A stretch of DNA of 64,000 nucleotides from Luteococcus sp038433155 (GTDB lineage Bacteria; Actinomycetota; Actinomycetes; Propionibacteriales; Propionibacteriaceae), in NCBI RefSeq assembly GCF_038433155.1, contig NZ_JBCDMW010000019.1, positions 124,001 through 188,000 on the forward strand. Direction: 5' to 3'. Numbering within the stretch: the first letter of the stretch is position 1; every line of letters starts with the position of its first letter. Under the pieces are notes generated by a model. It saw only the letters and a list, made by a program, of their open reading frames with translations, did no database searches and had not been told where the DNA came from. This document shows, piece by piece, positions 27,205 through 35,603 of the stretch. Made by a program: the position numbers and the translations under genes.

Positions 27205-27213
27205 TCTGGTGCC

Positions 27214-28089
27214 GTGTCAAAGACCGCACGCATCGTCCTGACCGCCGCCGAGCCCATTCCCGAGGCCCTGACCGCGCTCGCCCTGGAGCAGTTGCATGAC
27301 CTGCGCGAGCAGCGCGACGAACGGGCCGAGTGGGGTCATGTGGTCAGCGCCCTGGGTGAGGTGAATGACCTGCTCCGCACCCGCTCCCTGGTCCGGGGGG
27401 CCGCCACCCGGCAGGGCGTGGACTCCGCCGTCGTGCATGGCCCGCTGGCCACCCGGGCCCCGAAGCTGTTGATGATGGACGTCGACTCCACCCTGATCAC
27501 CGCCGAGGTGATCGACGAGGTGGCCGCCCGGGCCGGCACCGGGGAGCAGGTGGCCGCCATCACGGAGCGCGCGATGCAGGGGGAACTGGATTTTGCGGAG
27601 TCCCTGCGGGCCCGGGTGGCGACCCTGGCCGGGCTGCCGGTCACGGTGCTGGACGAGGTGCGCGAGTCCATCTCCTTCACCCCGGGGGCCCTGGAGCTGA
27701 TTGCCGCGGTGCAGGCCGCGGGCGGACAGGTGGGGCTGGTCTCGGGCGGCTTCACCGAGGTGGTGGAGCCGCTGGTGGCCCACCTGGGGATCAACCACGT
27801 CAGCGCCAACCGGTTCGAGGTGCGCGACGGCCAGCTGACCGGCCTGACCCGCGGCGAGGTGGTGGACCGGGCCGCGAAGCGTCGTCACCTGCTGCGCTGT
27901 GCCGAACTGGCCGACTGTCAGGCCGACGAGGTGGTCGCCATCGGCGATGGGGCCAATGACCTGGACATGCTGGCCGAGGCCGGCCTGGGCGTCGCCTTCT
28001 GCGCCAAGCCGGTGGCCGCCACCCAGGGCGATGCCACCATCAGCTTCCCCCGGCTGGACGCGGTGCGCGCCTTCCTTTCACTGCCCTGA
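27214..28089 (+). CDS. serB: Phosphoserine phosphatase
   Basis: The 291-residue protein has an N-terminal region of about 80 residues resembling a shortened ACT-like domain, then the HAD phosphatase core. Asp89 and Asp91 in MMDVDSTLI are nucleophile and acid. Also visible are ISFTPGALELI, GLVSGGFTEVV (motif II), the lysine in DRAAKRRHL and GDGANDLDML (motif III). It removes phosphate from phosphoserine in serine synthesis. GTG 27214 follows TAGTCT by six bases, and no ribosome site is visible, so leaderless translation is likely. Family assignment is strong. Confidence 0.93.
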   Translation: MSKTARIVLTAAEPIPEALTALALEQLHDLREQRDERAEWGHVVSALGEVNDLLRTRSLVRGAATRQGVDSAVVHGPLATRAPKLLMMDVDSTLITAEVIDEVAARAGTGEQVAAITERAMQGELDFAESLRARVATLAGLPVTVLDEVRESISFTPGALELIAAVQAAGGQVGLVSGGFTEVVEPLVAHLGINHVSANRFEVRDGQLTGLTRGEVVDRAAKRRHLLRCAELADCQADEVVAIGDGANDLDMLAEAGLGVAFCAKPVAATQGDATISFPRLDAVRAFLSLP

Positions 28090-28097
28090 GCCTGTGC

Positions 28098-28148
28098 TGC
28101 ACCTTCCAGAGCGGCCAGAACTGGAACAAGATCCGGTTGCTCGCCTGA
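28098..28148 (+). pseudogene. Surviving C-terminal tail of a third secreted repeat protein
   Basis: An in-frame stretch encodes FQSGQNWNKIRLLA followed by TGA. The two intact genes downstream end with GQNWNRIRLLA and GRNWNRIRLLA. The match starts just after the serB stop and has no upstream gene body, so all but the last 15 or so codons of a related gene were lost. Confidence 0.75.
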
Positions 28149-28242
28149 ACACTTGCGGACCCCGTGGTCCAAATCATGTCGACTGGCCTACTCTGTAGCC
28201 ATCAGCATGCTTCCGTGCGAAGCTCCAGCCAGTGAGGTCGTC

Positions 28243-29325
28243 GTGATCCGTAAGTTTGCCGCCACCCTGGGCGCCGTCGCCCTGTCCGCCACCTTCTGCT
28301 CGGCACTCCCGGCCCAGGCGGCCACGCCCGTCACCGTGAGCTCCCCGTCGTGCAACACCATCCGCGTGGCCAACTCCCAGGCCAGCACCTGGGTGGTCAG
28401 CCTGGACAGCGGTGACGAGATCCGGGTGCCCGCCAAGGCCACGCTGGACGTCCGGGTGGACGCCGGTGGCGACTACATCTGGGACGCCGCCCCGGACCAG
28501 TCGGACGCCTTCACCGCCACCTACCGGGTGAGCGTCGCCGCGTGCACCGGGACCCCGGCCCGCCCCTTGGACGGCGACCAGAACAAGGACCGCAAGGCGG
28601 ATGTCCTCGGCATCCAGGCCAGCACCGGAGACCTCTACTACTACCGGATGACCACCGGCGGCCTGGCCGGCGGCATCAAGGCCGGCAACGGCTGGAACCG
28701 CATGGTCTTCATGCAGCAGGTCAACGAGATCGAGGGCGCCGGAACCCCCAACTACCTGATCGCCGTGCGCGACGACGGCACCGTGTGGCGCTACAACAAC
28801 CTCGGCTACGGAAAGTTCTCCAACGGCACCCAGATCGGCTCCGGCCTCAAGGGCTACACCAACTTCACCATCACCCAGACCAACAACATGCTCGCCTTCG
28901 GTGGGCACGTGCTGCTGGCCACCAAGGGCGACACCCTCTACGGCATTGATCTGGGGGCCGGCGCCATGGCGCAGCCTGCGGAGATCACCACCGGCTGGCA
29001 GAGCACCGTCAAGCTGATCGCCATGCGGGACTTCGACGGGAACAACGAGGGCGACCTGATCTCGATCCGCTCCGACGGCACCATGTGGTTCCACAAGGTG
29101 ATGAAGTACGGTCCCAGCGTCTTCGCCGCGCCCAAGCAGGTGGGCTCCGGCTGGGGCCGGATGCAGACCGTGACCTCCCCCGGCGCCGTCGACGCAGACA
29201 AGCTGTCCGACCTGATCTCGCGTCGCAGCGACGGCAACCTGTACAAGTACCTCAACCAGGGCAGCAAGTTCGGCCTCGCCATCCAGATCGGCCAGAACTG
29301 GAACCGGATCCGGCTGCTGGCCTGA
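28243..29325 (+). CDS. Secreted beta-propeller-like repeat protein (copy 1)
   Basis: The 360-residue protein starts at GTG 28243 with GAGG upstream, and has a signal peptide ending ALPAQAA (about residue 26). A small beta-rich domain with two cysteines follows (about 27-105). From residue 108, a series of repeats of about 45-50 residues is built around GIQASTGDLYYYR, VRDDGTVWRYN, IRSDGTMWFHK and RRSDGNLYKYL. The pattern is that of FG-GAP/VCBS or tachylectin-like propeller blades, often carbohydrate- or surface-binding. Its neighbour is a paralogue of identical length. No catalytic residues are recognised. Confidence 0.75.
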   Translation: MIRKFAATLGAVALSATFCSALPAQAATPVTVSSPSCNTIRVANSQASTWVVSLDSGDEIRVPAKATLDVRVDAGGDYIWDAAPDQSDAFTATYRVSVAACTGTPARPLDGDQNKDRKADVLGIQASTGDLYYYRMTTGGLAGGIKAGNGWNRMVFMQQVNEIEGAGTPNYLIAVRDDGTVWRYNNLGYGKFSNGTQIGSGLKGYTNFTITQTNNMLAFGGHVLLATKGDTLYGIDLGAGAMAQPAEITTGWQSTVKLIAMRDFDGNNEGDLISIRSDGTMWFHKVMKYGPSVFAAPKQVGSGWGRMQTVTSPGAVDADKLSDLISRRSDGNLYKYLNQGSKFGLAIQIGQNWNRIRLLA

Positions 29326-29360
29326 GCCCGAGCCCGGCCACATCAGAGAGGACGACTGAC

Positions 29361-30443
29361 ATGCGACGATATGTGAGTGTGGCCGTGACCACGGCCGCCA
29401 TCTCCGGTGTGGCGCTGGCGGCGCCGCTGCCGGCCAATGCCGGGTACTCGGCCAGCTCGCCAGCCTGCGGCACCCTGGTGGTCAACTCCACCACGCCGGG
29501 GGATGTGGACATCGTGATCGACGGGGTGCCCCGCACGCCCACGTCGTCCACCCGGACCAACCAGACCTTCGCCGGGCTGACCGCCGGGAACCACGTCTGG
29601 CGGGTGGTCAACCAGGACCTGGGAGAGGTCGGGTCCGGGGTCACCGCCGTCCGCGGCTGCCCCGGAGCCCCCCGCCCGTCGGCCCCCGGTGATCACACCG
29701 GCGACGGCCGGGCAGATGTCTTCGGAATCCAGGCGGGCACCGGGGACCTGTACTTCTACCGCAGCACCGCGTCGGGCCTGGCGCGGGGTGTCCGGGTGGG
29801 CACCGGCTGGCAGCGGATGCTCACGCTGGAGCAGACCAGCAATGGCGCCGGCAACCGGCTGTTGGCAATGCGGGATGACGCCAGCCTGTGGGAGTACTCC
29901 GTGCAGCGCGACGGGCGGCTGGGCTCGGCCCGCCAGGTCTCGCCCGCGCGCCAGCAGCTCCCCCGGAGCGTGACCGCGCTGGGCCCCTTCTCCGCGCACG
30001 GGCTGGGCGGCCCAGTCCTGCTCACCAGCAATGGGACGGCCTGGCGCTGGGAGACCTGGCGGTCGGAGGGGGTGGCGGTGGACGCAGCCCCCGCGCGGGC
30101 CGGCAGCTGGAACACGTCGGTCCCGGCCAGCGCCAAGCCGGTCAGCGTCGACAACCTCGACGGGGATGCCTACGCCGACCTGCTGGCCATCAAGGCCGAC
30201 GGCACCCTGTGGGCGGAGAAGCTCCTCCCGCCCGGCCAGAAGTCCACGTTGCGGCAGTTGGGGCACGGCTGGCAAGCGATGCAGCTGGTCACCTCCCCGG
30301 GTTCGTTGAATGGCGACCAGCTCTCGGACCTGGTGGCCCGGCGCAGCGACGGAAACCTGTACCAGTACCTGAACCGCGGTGGCAGCTGGGCGACGGGAGT
30401 GCAGATCGGCCGCAACTGGAACCGCATCCGGCTGCTGGCCTGA
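29361..30443 (+). CDS. Secreted beta-propeller-like repeat protein (copy 2)
   Basis: Also 360 residues: signal peptide (APLPANA, about residue 24), a small domain with cysteines (CGTLVVNSTT, RGCPGAP), then blades marked by FGIQAGTGDLYFYR, MRDDASLWEYS, IKADGTLWAEK and RRSDGNLYQYL, ending GRNWNRIRLLA. It begins 35 bp after copy 1. The blades are diverged while the framework and total length are kept, which suggests duplication followed by selection for different binding surfaces. GAGAGGA precedes the ATG. Extracellular adhesion or glycan binding is inferred from the fold type only. Confidence 0.75.
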   Translation: MRRYVSVAVTTAAISGVALAAPLPANAGYSASSPACGTLVVNSTTPGDVDIVIDGVPRTPTSSTRTNQTFAGLTAGNHVWRVVNQDLGEVGSGVTAVRGCPGAPRPSAPGDHTGDGRADVFGIQAGTGDLYFYRSTASGLARGVRVGTGWQRMLTLEQTSNGAGNRLLAMRDDASLWEYSVQRDGRLGSARQVSPARQQLPRSVTALGPFSAHGLGGPVLLTSNGTAWRWETWRSEGVAVDAAPARAGSWNTSVPASAKPVSVDNLDGDAYADLLAIKADGTLWAEKLLPPGQKSTLRQLGHGWQAMQLVTSPGSLNGDQLSDLVARRSDGNLYQYLNRGGSWATGVQIGRNWNRIRLLA

Positions 30444-30492
30444 TCAGGCCGCTGGATGGGAAGCGCACCCGAAGGCTCCCACCAAGCCGCCT

Positions 30493-30510
30493 TGTCACGG
30501 TAACCTGACA
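30493..30510. promoter_or_regulatory. Dyad upstream of the CoA transferase gene
   Basis: TGTCA and TGACA are separated by 8 bp (30493-30510), 80 bp before the start codon. The spacing suits a dimeric regulator, but a chance occurrence is possible. Confidence 0.2.
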
Positions 30511-30589
30511 CCCACAGGCCCCTGCCACCAGTGACGGTGGGCTGGCGGAGTGATCCGCGCGACGGGGTACACGTCTTCAAGGAGGAAAG

Positions 30590-32104
30590 ATGGCAGGACG
30601 GATTGCCAACGAGCAGTTCCGCAGCAAGGTCATGTCCGCCGCGGATGCCGCTGCGCTGATCGAGCCCGGCAGCAAGATCGGCTTCGCCGGCTTCACCGGC
30701 TCGGGCTACCCGAAGGAATTCCCCGTCGCCCTGGCCGCCCGGATCAAGGAGGAGCGCGCCAAGGGCACCGACTTCCGGATCGACTCGTTCACCGGCGCCT
30801 CGACGGCCCCCGAGCTCGACGGCGAGCTGGCGGCTGCGGACGGCATCAACTTCCGCACCCCGTACCAGTCCGACCCGGCAATGCGGAACAAGATCAACGA
30901 GGGCTCGGCCTTCTACTCCGACATCCACCTGAGCCACCTGGCCAACCAGATGGCCTACGGCTTTTTCGGTGACCTGGACTACGCCGTGATCGAGGCCTCC
31001 TCGGTGCTGGCCGACGGCTCGGTCGTCCCCTCGTCGTCGGTGGGCATGAACCGCACCTACCTGACGCTGGCCAAGAAGATCATCATCGAGGTCAACGAGT
31101 GGCAGTCCGAGGGCCTCTACGGCATGCACGACATCTACTACGACATCGCCACCCTGCCGCCGAACCGTCCCCCGCTGCCGATCATGAAGCCGTCGGACCG
31201 GATCGGCGAGAAGGTCTACAAGATCGACCCGGAGAAGGTCGTCGCGGTGATCGAGACCAGCGGCCCCGACCGGAACTCGCCCTTCAAGCCGCTGGACGAC
31301 GACTCCAAGAAGATCGCCGGCTACCTGCTGGACTTCTTCCACACCGAGGTGAAGGCCGGCCGTCTGCCGGAGAACCTGAACCCGCTGCAGTCTGGCGTCG
31401 GCAACATCGCCAATGCCGTGCTGGCCGGCCTGCTGGAGAGCGACTTCGAGAACCTCACCTCCTACACCGAGGTGATCCAGGACGGCATGGTTGACCTGCT
31501 GGACTCCGGCAAGCTGACCGTCGCCTCGGCCACCGCCTTCTCGCTCTCCCCGGAGTACGCCGAGAAGATGAACAACAACGCCTCCGAGTACGCCAAGAAG
31601 ATCATCCTGCGCCCGCAGGACGTCTCCAACCACCCCGAAGCCATCCGCCGGATGGGTGTCATCGCGTGCAATGGCATGATCGAGGCCGACATGTACGGCA
31701 ACGTGAACTCCACCCACGTGATGGGCTCGCGGATGATGAACGGCATCGGCGGTTCGGGTGACTTCACCCGCAACGGCGCCTTCAGCGTCTTCGTCTCCCC
31801 GTCGACGGCCAAGGGCGGCGACATCTCGGCGATTGTGCCGATGGTCAACCACGTCGACCACACCGAGCACGACGTCAGCGTGATCATCACCGAGCAGGGT
31901 CTGGCCGACCTGCGCGGCCTGGCCCCGCGCCAGCGGGCCAAGAAGATCATCGAGAACTGCGCCCACCCGGACTACAAGGATGCGCTGCTGGACTACTTCG
32001 AGCACGCCCAGAAGGTGGCCAATGGTCAGCACACCCCGCACGACCTGACCAAGTCCCTGTCCTGGCACTCGAAGTTCCTGGCCGAAGGCACCATGAAGCC
32101 CTGA
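30590..32104 (+). CDS. Succinate/propionyl (acetyl)-CoA:CoA transferase, class I
   Basis: The 504-residue enzyme matches the succinyl-CoA:acetate / propionyl-CoA:succinate transferase family. The catalytic glutamate is Glu294 in SYTEVIQDG, the same position as in AarC. Other blocks are GFAGFTGSGYPKEFP, QSGVGNIANAVL, RPQDVSNHPE and the acyl-CoA contact GIGGSGDFTRN. A strong AAGGAGG site precedes the ATG. In propionic acid bacteria this enzyme closes the Wood-Werkman cycle by moving CoA from propionyl-CoA to succinate. It is a single-gene unit with a strong terminator. Acetate as co-substrate cannot be excluded. Confidence 0.92.
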   Translation: MAGRIANEQFRSKVMSAADAAALIEPGSKIGFAGFTGSGYPKEFPVALAARIKEERAKGTDFRIDSFTGASTAPELDGELAAADGINFRTPYQSDPAMRNKINEGSAFYSDIHLSHLANQMAYGFFGDLDYAVIEASSVLADGSVVPSSSVGMNRTYLTLAKKIIIEVNEWQSEGLYGMHDIYYDIATLPPNRPPLPIMKPSDRIGEKVYKIDPEKVVAVIETSGPDRNSPFKPLDDDSKKIAGYLLDFFHTEVKAGRLPENLNPLQSGVGNIANAVLAGLLESDFENLTSYTEVIQDGMVDLLDSGKLTVASATAFSLSPEYAEKMNNNASEYAKKIILRPQDVSNHPEAIRRMGVIACNGMIEADMYGNVNSTHVMGSRMMNGIGGSGDFTRNGAFSVFVSPSTAKGGDISAIVPMVNHVDHTEHDVSVIITEQGLADLRGLAPRQRAKKIIENCAHPDYKDALLDYFEHAQKVANGQHTPHDLTKSLSWHSKFLAEGTMKP

Positions 32105-32155
32105 CCAACGACACGATGGCTGAGCCGTCACACGATGGCTGAGCCTGTCGAAACC

Positions 32156-32193
32156 ACGACGCCCCGCACCGATTCTCCGGTGCGGGGCGTCGT
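32156..32193. terminator. Bidirectional terminator hairpin
   Basis: A perfect 16-bp stem (ACGACGCCCCGCACCG at 32156-32171 with 32178-32193) and a 6-nt loop stand between the convergent CoA transferase and HAD genes. Just upstream, ACACGATGGCTGAGCC is present in two near-copies, and GAGCCTGTCGA is the reverse of the TCGACAGGCTC motif. Confidence 0.8.
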
Positions 32194-32204
32194 GTGTCGA
32201 GGGG

Positions 32205-32852
32205 TCAGCCCAGCAGTACCCGGGCCAGCTCGTCGACGCTGTCCACGGTGGCCGTGGGGTTGGCCAACATCAGCTCGGTCCGGTCCCCCGCACCCCAGGT
32301 GACGGCGATCTGGCTGATCCCCGCGGCCTGGGCGGCCTGCACGTCCACCACCGCGTCGCCGACGTAGACGGCGTCGGCCGAATCTGCCCCCAGCCCTGCC
32401 AGGGCGTGCTGGATCGGTTCCGGGTGTGGCTTGTGATGGGTGGTCTCTCCCATGGAGGAGACCACCGGCACCAGCCCGGTGAGGCCGGAGGCGGCCAGGC
32501 TGCGGTCCGCGGAGGTGCGCTGCTTGCTGGTGGCGATCCCCAGCACCACGCCGGCCTCGCGGAGTTCGGTGAGCAGCTCTGCAATGCCGTCGAAGCTGGT
32601 CTGGAGGCGCTCCAGGTTGGCCAGGTTGAAGTCCAGGTAGCTGGCGCGCAGGGCTTCGGCCTGGTCCGGCCAGGCGGCGTAGATGTCCGGCAGGGTGCGG
32701 CCGATCCAGCCGCGAGCCACCTGCGGGTCGAGCTGTTCGCCCAGCACCTCGCGGTGGGCATGGTCAAAGGAGGCCAGGATCAGGTCGATGGTGTTGCACA
32801 GGGTTCCGTCCAGGTCGAACACGACGGTCTGCCAGCGGGGCTTGGGATTCAC
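32205..32852 (-). CDS. HAD-family phosphatase, phosphoglycolate phosphatase-like
   Basis: The 215-residue HAD hydrolase has VFDLDGTLCNT (motif I, Asp nucleophile), IATSKQRTS (motif II), the motif III lysine in HHKPHPEPI and VGDAVVDVQAA (motif IV), with a helical cap between. I choose GTG 32852 because TACTGT (32860-32865) stands seven bases before it; ATG 32870 is also open but has no ribosome site. The closest functional families are phosphoglycolate phosphatase (Gph) and pyrophosphatase PpaX. The substrate is not decidable. Divergent from the NUDIX gene. Confidence 0.82.
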   Translation of the reverse strand: MNPKPRWQTVVFDLDGTLCNTIDLILASFDHAHREVLGEQLDPQVARGWIGRTLPDIYAAWPDQAEALRASYLDFNLANLERLQTSFDGIAELLTELREAGVVLGIATSKQRTSADRSLAASGLTGLVPVVSSMGETTHHKPHPEPIQHALAGLGADSADAVYVGDAVVDVQAAQAAGISQIAVTWGAGDRTELMLANPTATVDSVDELARVLLG

Positions 32853-32918
32853 GCCCCCCACAGTATCCATGGGGTAGGCGCGGTCATTTTCACCCACCCT
32901 TTGGGGTAGGTTTTGGGC

Positions 32919-33470
32919 ATGCAACCGGGACTACGCGCCGCCGCCGAGGCGATGCTGCGCGCCTGGCGTCCGCCGTCGGCTGACCAGCGGGCCCTGCGCG
33001 AGGCCTATCTGGGCCTGATCGCCGCCCGCCCGGACGTCTGTGAACGCGGTTGCCTGCCTGGCCACCTGACCGCTTCCGCCGTCGTGCTGAGCCCCGACGG
33101 GAGTGCCACCTGTCTGGTCCACCACAAGATTGTCGGGGCCTGGCTGGCCCCGGGTGGACATCTGGAGCCCGGGGATGCGGGGCTGGCCGAGGCCGCCCTA
33201 CGGGAGGCCACCGAGGAGACCGGCCTGACCGGCCTGCAGATCCACCCGGAACCACTGAACCTGAACGCGCACCCAATCACCTGCCGCGGATCGGTGGGGC
33301 CCACCCGGCACCTCGACGTGCGTTTCCTGGCCACGGCGCCGCCGGAGCCACCGCGGGTCAGCGGCGAGTCCCACGACGTGCGCTGGTGGCCGGTCGACTC
33401 CCTGCCCGAGGTCTTCGACGAGGTCCACGAGCTGATCCTGGCCGGTCGCCAGCGGCTGGCCCCCACCTGA
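32919..33470 (+). CDS. NUDIX hydrolase
   Basis: The 183-residue protein has a NUDIX box around GGHLEPGDAGLAEAALREAT followed by EETGL, with the key REATEE glutamates present. A helical N-terminal region of about 50 residues precedes it. NUDIX enzymes cleave nucleoside diphosphate derivatives; here the substrate is unknown. TAGGTT lies six bases before the ATG with no Shine-Dalgarno sequence, so the message may be leaderless. It shares a short divergent promoter region with the HAD gene. Confidence 0.85.
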   Translation: MQPGLRAAAEAMLRAWRPPSADQRALREAYLGLIAARPDVCERGCLPGHLTASAVVLSPDGSATCLVHHKIVGAWLAPGGHLEPGDAGLAEAALREATEETGLTGLQIHPEPLNLNAHPITCRGSVGPTRHLDVRFLATAPPEPPRVSGESHDVRWWPVDSLPEVFDEVHELILAGRQRLAPT

Positions 33471-33527
33471 ACCGGCCCCACCGCCCCCGAACCTTCCCCA
33501 CCAGCACCTCTACAGAGCAAGAGCATC

Positions 33528-34238
33528 ATGAGCAACATCCCTGAGAACCAGTCCGACGTCACCCTGCCCGTGACCCCGGTGCCCGCCCCGGTGCCGGCCA
33601 GCCCGGAGAGCGCCTCCAGCCCGGCCAGCGCCCGTCGCCGCCGAGGACGGCGCCCCGCCGGGGCAGACACCCGAGCCACCATCCTGGCCAGCGCCCGCAA
33701 GCTGTTCGCCACCCGGGGCTATGACGCGGTCTCGCTGCGTTCCATCGCCCGGGATGCCGACGTCGACCCGGCGCTGGTGCACCACTACTTCGAGGGCAAA
33801 CCGGCCGTCTTCGCCGCCAGTCTGATGACGGCCGAGTCCAACCCCACTCACCGGCTGGCCTTGATCTCCCAGGCGCCGTGGGATGAGGTGGGCCACACCA
33901 TCGTCAAGGTCTTCGTCGAGCTGTGGGACAACCCGGCGCAGAAGAGTGCCGCCCGCGGGATCATCCAGACCGCCATGACCCCCGACGAGGGGGTGCGCCC
34001 CTTCCGGGAATTCCTGGTCTCGGAGATCCTGGCCAAGCTGCCCACCCCGGACCACGAGGGCAGGCTGGATCCGCGGCGGGGCCAGCTGATGGTCAGCCAG
34101 TTGATGGGGCTGGCGATGGCCCGTTATGTGCTGCAACTCTCGGAGGTGGTGGCGGCGACGCCGGACCAGCTGGCCGACTGGGTGGGGCCCACCCTGCAGC
34201 GCTACCTGGACGAACCCCTGGAGCCGGCCCAGGGGTGA
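33528..34238 (+). CDS. TetR-family transcriptional regulator
   Basis: The 236-residue regulator has a long proline/serine-rich and arginine-rich N-terminal tail (1-47), then a TetR helix-turn-helix (about 48-95: TILASARKLFATRGYDAVSL, IARDADVDPALVHHYFEGK). The C-terminal ligand domain fits the TetR_C type found in many actinobacterial repressors (GIIQTAMTPDEGVRPFREF). The ligand is unknown. It precedes a small membrane protein by 28 bp, which has its own TAGGGT box, so cotranscription is possible but not required. Confidence 0.85.
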   Translation: MSNIPENQSDVTLPVTPVPAPVPASPESASSPASARRRRGRRPAGADTRATILASARKLFATRGYDAVSLRSIARDADVDPALVHHYFEGKPAVFAASLMTAESNPTHRLALISQAPWDEVGHTIVKVFVELWDNPAQKSAARGIIQTAMTPDEGVRPFREFLVSEILAKLPTPDHEGRLDPRRGQLMVSQLMGLAMARYVLQLSEVVAATPDQLADWVGPTLQRYLDEPLEPAQG

Positions 34239-34266
34239 CCAGGCCGGGGCCGGGTAGGGTGGCGCC

Positions 34267-34830
34267 ATGAGCACCATCGCCACATTGCCGCCACAGGGCG
34301 AACTGGTGGCCGGACTGCCGATCAGCCCCAGCACCGGTCAGCCCCGCCGGGCCAAGGTGATGGTGCTGGCCGACGTCTTCCTGTATGCCGCCGCCGTCGT
34401 CTCCGCGGCGGCGTTGGCGTGGTCCTGGTGGACCGCAATCCACATGGCCACCTTTCCGCACTCGTCGAAGCTGGTGCAGCTGTGGCAGCCCCGTCCGGGC
34501 GGCTGGCGCTCGGTGGTGGCGGTGACCCTGATGTGCGCGATTGGTGCCGCGATGACCGCCGCCCCGGCGGTGACCGCGCTGAATGCCTGGAATGGGCACC
34601 GCTGGTCCCGGATCGCCGGCATCGTCACCGTCGCCATCGGCTGTCTGGGCTACCTGCTGAACCCGATTGCCTGGGCAGCGCCGGTGCTCAGCCTGATCGG
34701 CACCGTATTGCTGTGGCTGCCGCCGGTGAGGCGCTACTTCGGCCACTGGGAACAGTTCCGCGCCGGCGACCCGGTTCCGCTGGCCCCGGACGAGCCGGTG
34801 GTCTACGGCCCGCTACCCCGTTACCTCTGA
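34267..34830 (+). CDS. Four-helix membrane protein, unknown function
   Basis: The 187-residue protein has four hydrophobic segments (VFLYAAAVVSAAALAWSWW, SVVAVTLMCAIGAAMTAAPAV, IAGIVTVAIGCLGYLL, WAAPVLSLIGTVLLWLPP) and a proline-rich C-terminal tail. No family is recognised. TAGGGT lies six bases before the ATG, suggesting a leaderless transcript. It is 13 bp upstream of the PemK-like gene and may be cotranscribed with it. Confidence 0.6.
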   Translation: MSTIATLPPQGELVAGLPISPSTGQPRRAKVMVLADVFLYAAAVVSAAALAWSWWTAIHMATFPHSSKLVQLWQPRPGGWRSVVAVTLMCAIGAAMTAAPAVTALNAWNGHRWSRIAGIVTVAIGCLGYLLNPIAWAAPVLSLIGTVLLWLPPVRRYFGHWEQFRAGDPVPLAPDEPVVYGPLPRYL

Positions 34831-34843
34831 CAAGAAGGCGCTG

Positions 34844-35392
34844 ATGGCATTCTCTTGGAAGTCCCTGCTCACCGACGTCGCCTCCGCCCTGCTCAAGGAG
34901 GGCGCTCGCTCCCTGCAGTCCTCCGGCAAGCAGCAGCGACGCGGCCCCTCCCAGCCGCGACGGGAGCAGCCCGCGGCCGCCGGCGGCTATCCCGGCGACT
35001 TCACCGGCATCCCGCAGATCAGCTACTCCCCGCAGGCCGGGGACACCCCGGACCCGGGCGAGGTGGTCTGGGCCTGGGTTCCCTATGAGGAGGACCATTC
35101 CCAGGGCAAGGACCGGCCGGTGCTGCTGGTTGGCCGCGACGGTGACTGGTTGCTGGCCCTGCCGTTGACCAGCAAGGACCATGACCGCGACGCGGCCCAG
35201 GAGGCCAGGGCCGGCCGGCACTGGATCGACGTCGGCACCGGCGCCTGGGACCGGCAGGGCCGCCCCAGCGAGGCCCGGGTGGACCGGATCATCCGCGTCG
35301 CGCCCGACGGGGTGCGTCGCACCGGCGCCGCGCTCAATCGGGAGGTCTTCGACCGCGTGGCCGACGCGGTGGTGGCGCGCGCCACCCGTTGA
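34844..35392 (+). CDS. PemK/MazF-like protein without a visible antitoxin
   Basis: The 182-residue protein has a variable N-terminal extension (1-65, rich in Q, R, P) before a PemK/MazF-type fold: PGEVVWAWVPYEEDHSQGKDR, PVLLVGRDGDWLLALPLTSK and VDRIIRVAPDG. PemK/MazF enzymes are mRNA interferases paired with a small antitoxin. No antitoxin frame lies next to this gene, and the extension is not typical of toxins, so it may be a domesticated relative with a housekeeping or regulatory role. tRNA-Gly follows. Confidence 0.6.
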   Translation: MAFSWKSLLTDVASALLKEGARSLQSSGKQQRRGPSQPRREQPAAAGGYPGDFTGIPQISYSPQAGDTPDPGEVVWAWVPYEEDHSQGKDRPVLLVGRDGDWLLALPLTSKDHDRDAAQEARAGRHWIDVGTGAWDRQGRPSEARVDRIIRVAPDGVRRTGAALNREVFDRVADAVVARATR

Positions 35393-35435
35393 ATGCGCTA
35401 AGCTGTCCCAGGCCCCAAGAGATTTTGCGGGGCGC

Positions 35436-35509
35436 GCGGGCGTAGCTCAATGGTAGAGCGCCAGCTTCCCAAGCTGGACACGCGGGTTCGATTCCCGTCG
35501 CCCGCTCCA
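35436..35509 (+). tRNA. tRNA-Gly (CCC anticodon)
   Basis: The 74-nt sequence folds as a cloverleaf. The acceptor stem is GCGGGCG/CGCCCGC, the D arm contains AGCTCAATGGTAGAGC, the anticodon stem is CCAGC/GCTGG with loop TTCCCAA (anticodon CCC), and the T arm is CGGGTTCGATTCCCG. The discriminator base is T and the 3' CCA is encoded. It lies in the 211-bp gap between the PemK-like and DUF1707 genes. Confidence 0.97.
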
Positions 35510-35603
35510 TTCATTTCGCCTCCGGCCGTGGTGACCCCGGCTCTCCCCTGATCCGTTCACCCCGGCCTTCCGGACCGACCCCACCGATTCCTAGGCTCGG
35601 GGC

